Shown here: in pieces, positions 46,085 through 58,480 of the stretch
Position numbering within the stretch: position 1 is the stretch's first letter
Layout of the letters: each line of letters starts with the position of its first letter
Assembly: GCA_003508835.1 (NCBI GenBank)
Contig: PUFA01000084.1
Span: 434,001-498,000 of the forward strand
Origin: Eonycteris spelaea
Lineage: Eukaryota; Chordata; Mammalia; Chiroptera; Pteropodidae
Length of the DNA: 64,000 nt
Reading direction: 5' to 3'
Notes under the pieces: model-generated
The model's input: the letters and a program-made list of their open reading frames with translations, nothing else
What the model was told of the DNA's origin: nothing
Database searches by the model: none
Program-made: the position numbers and the translations under genes

Positions 46085-47150
46085 TTTTTGGTTGTTCATG
46101 CATTGTGTACAGACATTGTAATAAGAACTGAGTAAGATAATGGTTCCTGCCCTTACGAATTTACATAGAGTGGAAAAGACAGATATTGTCAGTCAGAGAA
46201 TTTCCCAGGGGAATTTAAAACTAAGCTATGATTTTGTGTTGCTTAAGGAAAGTAATGCAAGCTGCTGAACCAAACCCCAATTTCTCAGCAGCTTAACACA
46301 CTAATGATTTACTTTTTGTTTATGTTACAGTCAAATAAAAGTGTTAGGCATCTTCATCTTAGGCCTCTGTTCTCCTCAAAGTCCTCTGAATCCTTTTCAA
46401 TCAGATGGTGGCTTGAGAAATTGAACAAAATTTGCTTATGGTGGGGTTTTATGGACCAGGGCTGACAGTGGAACATTACTTCCATCACATTTTACTTGGT
46501 TACAAGGTCATACCTAACCCTAAGGGAGGCTAGGAAATGTAGTCTAACCATGTGGTGAGGAAAATAAGGAAAGATGAATACTGGTTAGCTCAAATAATGC
46601 CTACTCAAACCTGAAGGGCTGGTAGCAACTAGCCATGAAAGCTGAAGAGAGAGAGAAGTGGGAGAGAGGTAGTGAGGAATATTACAGGCAGAGAACACGA
46701 AATAGAAGACTTAGAGGTAAGACATCATGGGTGCTGAAAGTTGTCCAGTGGGGCTGCAATATAGAATTCAAACTGATAAAGTGAATGATGAGTAGGTCAT
46801 GAACATCTTTGTAGAAATTTTTAACAAATATGGATTTTATCCCAAGGAAAGTGGACTCTGCTAAAGGTTTTAACCAAGGAAGTGAAATAATCAAGTCAGA
46901 TACTTAGAAAAGCCACAATTCCTCTAGTATGAAAAAGAAAATAGAAGAAATGAGCAAAAGCAAGACTGGTGGCCAATTAAGAAGCTATTTCAATAATCCA
47001 GGTGATGGGCCTTAAACTTAGGATAATGTCACTAAAAGGCCGGGGAAAATATGGATTGATTTGGGAGATATTTAGGAGGTAGGACTGAAATAATATAATT
47101 TCTGATTAGACGTATGTTGCATGTAACATCAACCTGCAATGTTTCAGATA
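46085..47150 (-). mobile_element. L2 in two pieces, split by another old repeat
   Basis: 46,085-46,205 is the reversed L2 3' end ('gttcatgcattgtgtacaga', 'ggttcctgcccttacgaat'). The L2 continues at 46,635-47,150 with 'ggattttatcccaaggaaag' (46,832), 'gaagctatttcaataatcca' (46,980) and 'gatatttaggaggtaggact' (47,067). The interval 46,225-46,630 is a different, unassigned repeat inserted into it. Confidence 0.7.
46225..46630 (+). repeat. Unassigned old repeat inserted in L2
   Basis: 'tttctcagcagcttaacacac', 'tatgttacagtcaaataaaa' and 'gggaggctaggaaatgtagtc' are shared with a common mammalian repeat whose name I cannot give with confidence. Confidence 0.4.
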
Positions 47151-49295
47151 TTTTCCTGTGTTTTAGCTAGGTATACTTACTTATTCATCTATGCATACTA
47201 GAACAAACACTCCTGGTTCATATAACAACTCATTTGTCAATCTTTGGAATGAGGTTAGGCTGTTCCCAACTCAAAAGGCAAGCTATCATACTAATATATT
47301 CCATTTAGAATTATAAATGTACTTGCGAACTTCTCTTCTCATCCAAGTCCACTTGCCTGAAATTATTATATAAATCAATAACTGCAATGAATTAGGAAGT
47401 CCAAATGACTCTGGGAATCTGTTATCTTTTTCCCCCCATTTTATTGACTTCTAAAAATTACAGGATTGCACAAATTGAGACAATTTTCTGCTTCATCATG
47501 AATTAGATTCTATCTTGGTTTGGGGTGAATGTTTAATTTTGTCACTAGCTGTAGAAGTCAGAGACATTTTAGTCAGACAAGAAGTAAGAAGTGCCAATAT
47601 CCTTGCTGTGCAAAAACCTTTCTAGCATATTTCAGAACATATTTGTTTGGCAGAATCCCAGACTGTGTTCTGGGACCTACTACCTGAATACATTCTGTTT
47701 TTGCAATATCAAGTCACAAAGATACTTGTTGCCAAGACTCACACTGTTGTCCACCTGGCCAGGCCTGACCATTTAAGAATTAAGAATAGCAGGCAAAATA
47801 TCCTGGCTGACATTCTGGAATTTAGGCCATGTGCACAAGCTCATTTTTAGAAGTAACGGGATTCTGAAGTCCCACAGTATGTCCCTTACTCTGCTCTTGA
47901 TCAGCGATCCTGACTAACACCATGCTTTTCCTGGCTCTATTTCTTCATTCCTCTCTTACCTAAACATACCCAGGTCTTTCTTAATTCCTCTTCAATCTCA
48001 CTTGCTTCCTTGTGCACTGCACGTGTTTTGGTGCCACATTCTGACCTCAACCTGTCTAAAACTGGTATCTGGCTCCTCTCTGGGAAGAGGGTGTGTATTT
48101 CTCCTAGGTACTCTATTTCCATTCTGGAGCTTCCTCTCTCTCTGGAGTCTTTGCCTTACAACTGCTGTTGTGGCCTCACCCCAGCCATCACAATTGTTCT
48201 TTGCAACTGAAATTATCCATTGGATCCCATCTGCCCCTCCAGGGCGGGGGTATCACTTGATTTCTAATATGCTGTAAAAAGTGATAACATAGTGCTTCAT
48301 ATTTCTCCTTTTTAAATTTAGGATTTAATAAATTTGCAGCAGCAGGAATTGACTAATTATAATTACTCCTGTTTCTTAATAAAAGCCTATTACTTATGTT
48401 CTTTGGTCCTTAAAATTAGAAATACATTTTGACTCTCAGAATATATTTTAAGTTGGTTTTATCCATAATTTGGTTGACAAATATCTAACAAAACTGCACC
48501 ATTAGATTCAGATGCAATGATTGCTAAATATCATGTTTTAAAATGTTTTGGAGTTAATAGCTCTGTAGCTAAAACTCAGAAAATACCGCCTTAGGGAGTT
48601 TGCCCCTGTTTTTCTGAGTACATTAAGATCATTATTATTATTTTGTAAAGCTTTTTTCCTAACTCTCAAAGGAAATTATTACTTCACCTTGTTAAGTTTT
48701 ACTACAAGGCTTTAAAGTCACTTTAGCATTCTTTGCATTCTTTTTTTTCCCTTTTGCTTCTTTCTTTAAACAGAAGAAAATATTTAAATAGGTTTTTTTT
48801 TAATATACTACTTTTTGTTATGAGTAGTTTTTAGGTGTTTCATTTTTCTAAAGATCTTTGTTGGCTTTCAACTTCATGATATGATAGAGAAGCAAGCAGA
48901 TTTAAGTCATGAGATATAGAGTCCCTTGAAAGAAAAAGAATAGATATGATCTCCCCAAAAGATTTTAAATTACTTACATTATTATTCAATAGAGAAAATA
49001 TCTTTCTATTCTCTGTCTACTAGAGGAGAACACGTATTTCACAATTAACTCAAAGTAAAGATGATGTCCTCTTCTATTTCAGGGTCTCACCCTCCTAAAA
49101 AAAAATCAGAGGATATTTTTTGACAGTTTTATGGTTCTTTATTTCAAATATCCATCTATTCATCCATAAGTACTGTCAGACACAATGCCTCACTAATTAT
49201 TCCTTTCAGGATCCCATTACCTGTTTATATTCTGATTCCAGAATGTGCCTTGATTAAAAATAACATATAATAGAAAAATGAAACAATGATCTTAA
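47151..49295. other. Unassigned intergenic sequence
   Basis: About 2.1 kb. ORFs at 47,591-47,850 and 48,002-48,277 overlap in different frames without domain signatures. The stretch 47,590-47,850 might be an LTR relic, but no ends are visible. Confidence 0.45.
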
Positions 49296-49299
49296 GAAT

Positions 49300-49565
49300 T
49301 TAAAACGCCCCAATAGCTACCACTTATTGAGTACCTAATATATACAATGCATTGTGTTAGGTGCATTTATAGGTATTATTTCTAATCCTTATAGTAAGAG
49401 CTATTCCTTATTCTCTCCCTTTTGCAGATAAGAAAAAACTGAAACTAGAAAGGTTAGATAATTTATCTAAAGTTATACAGCTAGAAAGTAGCAAAACCAG
49501 AATTTGCAGTCAAATCTGGCTCCAATGCTCATGCAAACTCTAACGCGTTACACCATGCTACATCT
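49300..49565 (-). repeat. MIR SINE, nearly full length
   Basis: The antisense MIR is readable from 'taccacttattgagtaccta' through 'gcattgtgttaggtgcattt', 'ttttgcagataagaaaaaac' and 'agttatacagctagaaagta' to 'acgcgttacaccatgctac'. Confidence 0.85.
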
Positions 49566-49709
49566 AATACATGTTCATCTCAGATTTGAAGTGGTGGCAG
49601 AATGGATTAATTAGGGGTAAGCCTAGGACTAGGGAAACAGAACTTTCAAGGTCATCCAATGACTAATGTTTAAATCTAAGGGCCCATCCAGGAGTTTCTG
49701 ATTCTTGGG

Positions 49710-50209
49710 TGTATTAGTGTTTTATTGCTGCCATAACAAATCACCACAAACTTAGTGGCTTAAAACAATTCAAATCTATTATCTTAAAGTCCTGTAGTTC
49801 AGAAGTCTGGTGTGCATCTTACTGAGGCAAAATTAAGGTGTCAGCAGGGCTGAGCTCCTTTCTGGAGGCTCAAGGAAAGAATTTATTTCATTGCCTTTTT
49901 CAGTTTTAGAGACTTGCAGCCTGCTAACTCCACCTCCAAAGCAGCAGCAAAGCCTCTCTTTGACCCTGCTTCCATGATTATGTGTCTTTTTCTGTCCTTT
50001 TTGACCTTCTCTTTCATTTTTAAAGATCCTGTGATTACAATGGGCCTACCTCGATAACCTAGATAATCTCCCCATTTTAAGGTCAGTTGATTAGCAACCT
50101 AAATTTCATCTGTAACCTCAAGTCCTTGCCATTGAACCTAACATATTCACAGGTTCTGAGGATTAGGATTTACATATCCTTGGCAGGGCATTGTTCTGCT
50201 TACTATACA
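49710..50209 (-). mobile_element. MLT1-type LTR, antisense
   Basis: 'tgctgccataacaaatcacc', 'acttagtggcttaaaacaat', 'ccattttaaggtcagttgat' and 'cacaggttctgaggattagg' give the reversed MLT1 LTR, from TG at 49,710 to CA at 50,208-50,209. About 500 bases. It is an old, non-coding ERVL-MaLR LTR. No clear 5-base duplication. Confidence 0.8.
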
Positions 50210-50429
50210 GGCTAGGCATGATGAGACATGAAACCCATGGTAGGTATAGATCTAAGACATTAATGTACTAAAGAGAGAGGAAGAAGATCAGGAATATAGT
50301 CAGATGAAGTTCAAATCAAATCCAAGATCCTATCAAAGAATTGGTAGAAAAAGTCATCAGAGGTGAACCATATCCATGCCACTGGCAGAAATCAAGCAGG
50401 ACAGCATTTAGAAATTAGGGTTAGTAGGC
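50210..50429. other. Spacer between two oppositely oriented MLT1 LTRs
   Basis: 220 bases, not recognised. Because the LTRs point in opposite directions, it is not an internal proviral region of a simple insertion. Confidence 0.4.
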
Positions 50430-50882
50430 TGTTATGGGTTAAATTGTGCCCACCTCCCACACTCGTATGTTGAAGTCATACCTTCCCCTGGTACCTCAGA
50501 ATGCAACTCTATTTGGAAAAAGAGTCATTGCAGTTATAATTGGTTAAGATGAGGTTATACTGGAGTTGAGTGGACCCCTAAACCAATGACTGGTGTCCTT
50601 ATAAAAAGAATACCAGAGTGATAGACACACAAGGAGAATATCATGTGAACATAAAGGCAGAGATCATTATGATGTCTCCACAAGCCAAGGAACACCAAAG
50701 ACTGTAGAAACCAGAAGCTAGGAGAGAGGCATGGAACAGATTCTTTTTCACAGCCCTTAGCAGGAAACAACTCTGCTAACACCATCTCAAACTTCTAGAC
50801 TCCAGAACTGTGAGGCTACAAATTTGTTATTTAAGTCACCTAGTTTGTGGTACTGTTACAGCAGCCCTAGCAAACTAATATA
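50430..50882 (+). mobile_element. MLT1-type LTR, sense
   Basis: 'tgttatgggttaaattgtgc', 'ccttataaaaagaataccag', 'ccaaggaacaccaaagactg', 'agactccagaactgtgaggc' and 'gtttgtggtactgttacagc' follow MLT1 in order. Starts TG at 50,430; the 3' end is eroded near 50,882. Confidence 0.85.
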
Positions 50883-53033
50883 TATGCTTCAGAGAACAGA
50901 GAAACATGATATTTGAAGAAACTTGCAAGAAGTTCGGTCAATTAATGTAAATAGGAGATAGGAAATGAATCTAACCAGGAACAGCTGGGACAGACACTAG
51001 GGTTAAAAAGGAGCCACCAACAAATCTGACTAGATCTCAAGTCAATGAGTTGAGTAAGACTTATTCCAAGGCCTGGGAGAAAGCAGAGGCTCCGGGTAGA
51101 TTTGCAAAGGAGCAGCCACCCTGGTTAGGAAAATCTGGGGACAGGAAGCCAGTTAGGTGTTCTGTCAGTAAGCAACACAGCCCTGTGACAAATACATTCT
51201 TACAAGTGTTTGGTCAATTTATTTATTGATTCTCTGTGGTTACCTTGCCTACAAATGAATGTTGCTGAAAGGTTTTTGTGTATTTACTTATTTTAAATAT
51301 TTGGTTACTCAAAGAAATTAATTGGGCACTTCTTTTTTTCTCACTTTGCACAAGTAGCAACAGAACATGTGGCAATAGAATAGTGGGAAAAGCAACTTGT
51401 CTCCTTTATAATTCTTTCTCTCTTACATTCGTGAAGGATTCCTCTAAAAAAAAAAATTGCAGTATACTTCTTCCATATAAAAATGTGCTTGGTCATCCTG
51501 GTAGCAATGGAATTGTACATTTTATTGAACAGTATTTGTGAATCTTTTTTTTTTATTAGAATATTATTCTTTCTTAGAATTATACATGCAAGAAACTGAT
51601 TTCCTTGTTCCACTGTAGGGAAAACAAACAAAAATATAAATAATTAGCTAGTTTGTATGCAAATGCCAACCTAGAGTAAGTACCAATATATGGTCGGGTC
51701 TCCACAGAATTAAATGTAAACAAATTTCTAGTTCTTCAGGCTCGCTTCATTGTCAAGGCTGAGCAGGTGATTCTGCAATAACACCAGAAAATAGAACTTC
51801 AATAACAATGTATGTAGGCTAGGAAAAAATGCTAATGTTGTTAAAATGTGGTCTAATTCTCTCATTCATGTATATTTAAACCCTTACTTGTCACTGATGA
51901 TCTTTCAACTCCGTGGATCAGGAAACACCATATATTTATTACTATATATTTAAACATATTTATTTTCCCACACCCTACTCTTCATCTCTCTCACTCATTC
52001 ACTCTCTCTTTCTCAATGTCTTTTGAATATTTAGGGCAATATGCTTCTCGATTCTGGTCTCTAAGGTAGTAGATGTTTTTTGCAACCGCTGTTTAACTCC
52101 AGGTTTCAAAGCCTAATCAGTAGAAAGGAAAATTAGATGCCTACAAGCAAATAAAGCCATTAAGTCTTTCTTTTCTTCAGCTTGGAAAAATGGAAAGATA
52201 ACCTAAAACTTATTTAAATTTTGCATTTGAGAGCTATGCTGTATTGCTTGTCACCTGACACTGTGCAGAGTTTTAGATTAAAAATATATATATATTTTTT
52301 AATTAGGGAAGTGCAAAGACCAGACATCAATAGAGAAAATACTTTTTCTGAACATTTTATTTGTTTTAAAAAATTTTAATATCGACAGTTTTTTAAATTC
52401 TGTTTATAACTATTAATTTTTCCTCTCAATTGCTTCACCTTGCCTTAATTTACCCACAAATCATGTGAGAATTCTCTCTCTCTTAAGAAGGAAATAAGAA
52501 ACAAAAATAAAAAGACTACATTTCTCCAACATTTTATCCAAGGAAGTGGGATCTTTACATAGGAAAAGCTATGTGATTCATAACCCTGTCTCCTAGAGAT
52601 TCACCTTTCCACTCACGCCACCTTTTTGAATCTTCAGGAGTCAAAAGGTAAATCTCCAATCCAAGTGGGATCAAATCCCTTTCCTCAGTTCCCTTTGGCA
52701 TGGTTAAAGCAGGAGAGAACTTTCAATACAACTCTATGAAGTAGGAAGGACAGAAAAGGAAAATAAACGCAGAATACAAAAGCATAAAAACAATGCAGTT
52801 TACAAACCACAGGTTTCTGATAATCTTGTAGCCAGCTTGGTTTCTGTCCTATTCCATCCGTACTCATTCCCTGAAGACATACTAGGCTCAAAGCTCTTTT
52901 CTTAATAACCCCAACCAAGAGGTCATTTGAATCCTGTGTAGCTAGACTAGGTTAGACTGGGTGACTTTTGCTTTCAACCTGTCATCATTCCAATCCCAGT
53001 CTGAAAAACTTTCTTCATTCCCAATTACAAAAA
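50883..53033. other. Unassigned intergenic sequence
   Basis: About 2.1 kb without named repeat, exon or RNA gene. Short ORFs (for example 51,278-51,541 plus, 51,341-51,631 minus) overlap on both strands and have no domain. Confidence 0.5.
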
Positions 53034-53093
53034 CCTGCAATTATCTCATCTTTCAGGTGAGATCCCAATTACATGCCAAAGTGTGGATAAAAG
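53034..53093 (+). repeat. Left arm of a 60-bp inverted repeat
   Basis: The 60 bases starting 'cctgcaattatctcatcttt' are the reverse complement of 53,824-53,883 with a single mismatch (G at 53,085 here, A in the reverse complement of the right arm). Similarity stops sharply at both ends. The arm contains 'tttcaggtgaga', which resembles a splice donor by chance or otherwise. Confidence 0.97.
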
Positions 53094-53204
53094 GACAACC
53101 ACATTTTATGAGACGCAAAGTTGACTTAAAGTTTAAAACAAATTACCTCCAACAAGAGACTTGTTCCTTTACATTACTCTTTGTTACCATCTGAGGCAAT
53201 TAAT

Positions 53205-53445
53205 GGAATGTCAGATTTAGAGTTAGGAGAACCAAGTTTGAATCTCAAATCCATCATTTACTAGTCGTTTCACTCAGAACAAGATATATTACTTCACTGA
53301 GCTTCAGTGTCCGCTTCTGAAAAACGGGAATAATAATATCACCCCCTGCCTCACCATAATGTTCTAGCAAAAAGATGATGTATCAAAAAAGTTATAAAAT
53401 TATGAAATCTTAAATAAATGCAGTTATTATCATTACTGTGTCCTG
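53205..53445 (+). repeat. MIR SINE
   Basis: 'gtttgaatctcaaatccatc', 'atttactagtcgtttcactc', 'gagcttcagtgtccgcttct' then 'gaaaaacgggaataataata' follow MIR in order. It lies inside the spacer of the inverted repeat. Confidence 0.8.
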
Positions 53446-53823
53446 TGAGCCACTTCAAATAAAACATTTTAGAGGAAAGAAATACATACACAAATCTTTA
53501 ACCTAGATAGAGCTCAGTTTTAGTATGGCATCACTCTGGTGTTTAAAAACCAAAGTGTTAGCAATTATGGTGACAATAATTTCAAAACAATTTTAAAAAA
53601 TACATTTTATCCTAATGCATAAAAGTTTTTAAAATTTTCTTTTTCCATTTTCTCTCTATACACCTTTCTCCTGCCTCAATTCTTCAACCCAACACACTTC
53701 CAAAACTCAAAATAAATCTCTTCCCAAATCAGCCCATTCTGGCTCTTACCCCACATTTCTTTCACCTTTTAGACCTATTATGTTATTCTTCAATAACCTC
53801 TTACTCCTGTAAGAGGATGTGTA
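53446..53823. other. Spacer of the inverted repeat after the MIR
   Basis: AT-rich and pyrimidine-rich unique sequence; nothing recognised. Confidence 0.5.
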
Positions 53824-53883
53824 CTTTTATCTACACTTTGGCATGTAATTGGGATCTCACCTGAAAGATGAGATAATTGCAGG
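53824..53883 (-). repeat. Right arm of the 60-bp inverted repeat
   Basis: It ends '...gatgagataattgcagg', complementary to the left arm at 59 of 60 positions. The spacer between arms is 730 bases (53,094-53,823). Such identity is far above that of the surrounding old repeats. Confidence 0.97.
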
Positions 53884-54440
53884 AAGAGCAAGCCTTCCTA
53901 CGTGGGTTCTTTCAATCTTTTCTTCAACTGTCACACTAATTCTGCACACACACACAAAAAGACCGTTAACTTAGATGGTGAACACATACTCTCCTTATGG
54001 ATCAAAGGAAAAGACATTCTGGATACTTGTTATTTTTTTCTGTCACAATAAATATTATTATGTTTATTACCATCACATCTTGTTGAAGTTAGAGTGAAAT
54101 ATTACTTTCTATAGTCTCCTCCAGAGCACACTGTTCATGGATGAAGAGTCGTTTTGTTCTCCATCCGTCCATTAGTACCATTCCACATGCATTTCTTGTT
54201 TATTTACTTTGGGCAATTGTTCTTTTAGTTCTTCAGAACTTTCAAGTAGCTCAAGTTTGGAAGCTTCTTTAGATCACTTGTTTGCATTATATTTATCAAC
54301 TTTGTCTACAAGATCACAAATGCATAGCCTACGCACTGTCACCCCCACCCTCCCATGTCCATGGTAGATATCACTTATGGATTACTACATTTTTTCCTCC
54401 AATGAGCTCAGATTAGAACTCTTCTCAACAGAGTGCTATA
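53884..54440. other. Unassigned intergenic sequence
   Basis: Nothing recognised. Confidence 0.5.
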
Positions 54441-54444
54441 GACC

Positions 54445-54645
54445 AACTATTATCAAGCATTGGTTATGCATCAGGATCACCTGAAGGAATTATTAAAATG
54501 AAGATTATCTCAGAGTTTTTGATGTAGTAGGTCTGAGGTAAGGACCAAGAATTTACATAACAAATTGCCAGGTGATGCTAATGTTGCTGGTGGGGGAGGG
54601 GGGATCACCCTCTGAAAAACACTTTCCTATCAAGTATCCAATGTG
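54445..54645 (+). mobile_element. MER5-group hAT-Charlie DNA transposon
   Basis: 'ggttatgcatcaggatcacc', 'gatgtagtaggtctgaggta', 'aagaatttacataacaaatt' and 'gccaggtgatgctaatgttg' are the MER5-group core in order. The termini are too eroded to define the duplications. Confidence 0.8.
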
Positions 54646-54679
54646 GAAAACAAACTAAATGGTTAAAATTTAAAAATTA

Positions 54680-57600
54680 GGAGCTTCGAGGAAGGTGGTA
54701 GACTAGCTAAAAGCAGAGTTCACCTCCTTCCAGGTCTGCATTGAAATTATAACCAAATTATAAAATAATCAACATGGAGAATCACCTGAAGTCCAGCTGA
54801 TCATAATATAAAGGCACCACATTGAAGCCAGTAGGAAGGACAAAATTACAATCGGGCTGGACCTGTATGCATGGGTGGTGGAGGAACATCAGGAGGGAGA
54901 GTGAGGCTGCAGAGGCTCCCCTAAAGGAGAGGGTGTTCCTGGTCTCAGTCCAGAGTCCCTGCCCAGGGAAGAGGAGTTTCCAGTAACTGATTATAAAACC
55001 CAGAGGGGATTCCAGCCATCTGGGTGAGATGAAAGGAGACTAAATCCCTAGAAACCCCTTTGAAAGGTGATGTGCAGGCTCTCTCACCTGCAGACACTTA
55101 CCTGGGACACTGACTGCGGGTCAGAGGCTCATGCAAGATTCATACTGGGAAAGTCTCCATTACCTGGCACCAGAATGAGGGCTGGTCAGGTAACTACCAT
55201 TTTGCCTTAGTCAGGGCCCACTTTGGGATAATCTATAGACCTCACCAGCTTGACTATGCAGACCCCTCCCACAGGGCCTGAGGAAGCACAGATCTGAGGA
55301 GATCCGCCCACCCACACAACTCGAAATTGCCTGGGGCTTTTGTTGCTGGATAGCTGCCACACCCTGCACCCATTTGAGGCCAAACATTCACAGCTGGCAG
55401 CCAGGCTTTGAGCACGCATTTCTGAGACAGTTTCAGGCATATCACTGCTGCCAACACAAACTTGAGCGGAACAAGGGGATCTGTGGGCCAGTCCCAGACA
55501 GCAGCTGGTCTTGCTGTGATCTGGGACTTTTCTAGAAACGTGTGAACAGATCAAGAACAAAACAAGGATGTCCACATTCACCACTTCTATTCAACATTGT
55601 ATTGGAAGTCCTAGCTATAGCAGTTAGACAAAAAAGAGAAAAAAGATCTAAATTGGAAAGGAAGAAGTCAAACTATCATTAGTTACAGATGACATGACAC
55701 TATATAGAGAGAACCCTAAAGATTCCACAAAAATCCTGTTAGAAGTGATTAATGAATTCAATAAAGTAGCAGGATACAAAATTAATATTCAGAAGTTGGT
55801 TGCATTTTTATACACCAATGATGAACTTTCAGAAAGAGAAATTAAGAAAACAATCGCATTTACCATTACATCAAAAACAATAAAATACCTAGGAATCAAA
55901 TTAACCAAGGAGGTAAAAACCTATTCTCAGAAAATTTTAAGTTGTTAAAAAAGAAACTGAAGAAGATACAAGTAAATAGAAGTATATACTGTTGTTGCTC
56001 ATGTGTAGGAAGAATCAACATCATTAAAATGGCCATACTATCCAAAGCAATCTATAAATTCAATGCAATCCCTATCAAAATACCAATGGCATTTTTTCAG
56101 AGAGCTAGAACAAATAATCCTAAAATTTATATGGAACCATAAAAGGCACCAAATAGCCATGGCAATCTTGAGAAAGAAGAACAAAGTAGGAGGTATCACT
56201 CTACCTGATATCAAGTACATGATGTACCACAAGGCTACAGTAATCAAAACTGCATGGTACTGGCATAAAAAGATACATTGATCAATGGAACAGAATAATG
56301 AGCTCAGAAATAAATCCACACCTATACTCTCACCTAATATATGACAAAGTAGGCAAGAACATACAATGAAGTAAACACAGTCTCTTCAATAAATAGTATT
56401 GGAAAAATTGGACAGATACATGCAAAAAAAAAAAAAAAAAGAAACGGGATCACTTTCTTACACCATATATAAGAATAGACTCAAAATGATCGAAGACTTA
56501 AATGTAAGACCTCAAACCATAAAACTTCTAGAAGAAACCACAGACAGTAAACTCTCTGATACTGTTATTTTGGATATATCTCCTGAGGTAAGAAAAACAA
56601 AAGTAAAAATTAACAGTTGGGACTACATCAAACTAAAAAGTTTTTGTACAGCAAAGGAAACCACCAACAAACAGACAACAAACTGATTGGGAAAAGATAT
56701 TCGCTTATAATACATCTGATAAGAGGTTAATATCCAAAATATATAAAGAATTCATACAACTCAATAACAAAAACAAACAATCCAATTAAAAAAGGGTCAG
56801 AAGACCTGAATAGATATTTCTTCAAAGAGGAAATACAGATGGCCAATAGACATATAAAAGATGCTCAGGGTCACTAATCATCAGAGAAATGCAAATTAAA
56901 ACCACAATGAGATATCACCTCACACCCATCAGAATGGCTATCAACAATAAATCAAAGAGAACAAGTGTTGGTGAGGATGTGGAGAAAAGGGAACTCTCAT
57001 GCACTGTTGGTGGGATTGCAAACTGGTACAGCCACCGTGGAAAACAGTATGGAGGTTTCTGAAACAATTAAAAATGGATATAACTTTTGACCCAGCAATT
57101 TCAATGCTGGGTATTTAGCCAAAGAAAACCAAAACAAAAATTCATAAAGATCTATGCCCCCCTATTTTCATGCCAGCACAATTTACAATAGCCAAGATAT
57201 GGAAGCAACGTAAATGCCCGTCAACAGATAATTGGATAAAGAAGTTACGTTCATATATATAATGGAATATTACTCAGCCATTGAAAAAAATTAAATTCTA
57301 CCATTTGCAATGTCATGGATGGACCTAGAGGTTATTATGCTGAATGAAATAAGTCAGAGAGAGAGAAAGATAAATACCATATGATTTCACTTACATGTGG
57401 AATCTAGGAACAAAAAGAACAAACGAATCAAAAACAGACTCACAAATATAGAAGACGATCTGGTGATGTCTAGAGGGGAGGGGGATTGGTGGACTGGGAG
57501 AATGGAATGAAGGGTTAAAGAAATACAAATTAGTAGTTGATAGATGGTCATGGGGATGGGAAGCATGACATAGGGCATGCAGTCAGCATTAACATAACAG

Positions 57601-57722
57601 CTATGTGGAGAGCCAGAGGAGAGAAGGAGGATTTAGGAGGATTGTTTTACAAACTATGTAAATGTCTAACCAGTGTACTGTATCCTTGAAACTAATAAAA
57701 GAAAATTTAAAAAATACTAAAC
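54680..57722 (+). mobile_element. L1 with both ends and target-site duplications; 5' UTR joined directly to ORF2
   Basis: The 5' UTR (54,680-55,530) is joined near 55,540 directly to the ORF2 reverse-transcriptase region (from 'acaaggatgtccacattcac' at 55,563). The rest of ORF2 (to about 57,130), the 3' UTR and the terminus follow. ORF1 and the first half of ORF2 are absent. Readable ORF2 pieces include 55,694-55,948, 56,063-56,281 and 56,399-56,686, in different frames with stops. Flanking duplications are aaaatttaaaaatta (54,665-54,679) and aaaacttaaaaatta (57,723-57,737), 14/15 identical. An A17 run (56,424-56,440) has grown inside ORF2. Length is 3.0 kb. Confidence 0.92.
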
Positions 57723-57737
57723 AAAACTTAAAAATTA

Positions 57738-58190
57738 AATGTGTCACTCTTGGAGGGAAAAGGAAATGAGGGGGAACGCTTGAAGTGAGAAGGGAATACT
57801 AAAGAAGCAATTAATGTCTTCTCTCTAATAAGGTGCAAATAGACAGTAGAGGGATCTTAACACAGCTCTCAAGCACAGATGTGCCCTGAGGTATACCCAT
57901 CCACACAGATACATGTACACCAAGACTGATTCAAAAATTATATCCAACACACAGTTCAATGTATAGGAGATTAACACCTAATGAGTGCCTACATTGTGCC
58001 AGACTGCTAAATAGACACAATTCAAGTGGAGGCAGACGTCAATGACAACTGATCTTTTAAACTGCTATAAACATCTATTGAATACAATCACCCAATGATT
58101 ATTTTTAGTATACTTGGGTACCAATAGACTCCACCGTGACAGCACTATGTCTAATGAGATATGGACTCAACAACATTCAACAATATCTAT
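57738..58190. other. Unassigned sequence with a short MIR/L2 trace
   Basis: 'ctaatgagtgcctacattgtgc' at 57,978 looks like the start of a reversed MIR or L2 3' end. The rest is not recognised. Confidence 0.4.
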
Positions 58191-58194
58191 TGTA

Positions 58195-58480
58195 AAATAT
58201 TTATTGAGATACAAGTTGACCAAACACATACATGGGAATACGTCTACAGTACAAAAAAAAAAAAATCCTGCCTTTATGGAGTTTATATTCTAACTGTAGG
58301 AGACAGACAATACAGAACAAATGTAATAAATAAGTGAACAAATTTGAATAGTATTATAGAAGGTGATGGCAGGTGTCATGGAGTAAAATCATGAAAGATC
58401 AGGAGTTCTGGGATTGGGAGAAAGTTTGCACTGCAGTTTTAATAGATCAGGAGTAGATCTTGCGAGCATGACAATGTGAG
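58195..58480 (-). mobile_element. L2 3' fragment
   Basis: 'tcctgcctttatggagttta', 'tattctaactgtaggagaca' and 'ataagtgaacaaatttgaat' followed by 'agaaggtgatggcaggtgtc' give the reversed L2 3' part. Confidence 0.7.

Noticed and set aside
49710..50882. A provirus with paired LTRs
   Set aside because: The LTRs are in opposite orientation and the 220-base interval has no coding traces.
55207..55584. 125-residue minus-strand ORF
   Set aside because: Antisense of the GC-richer 5' UTR of the L1 at 54.7 kb.
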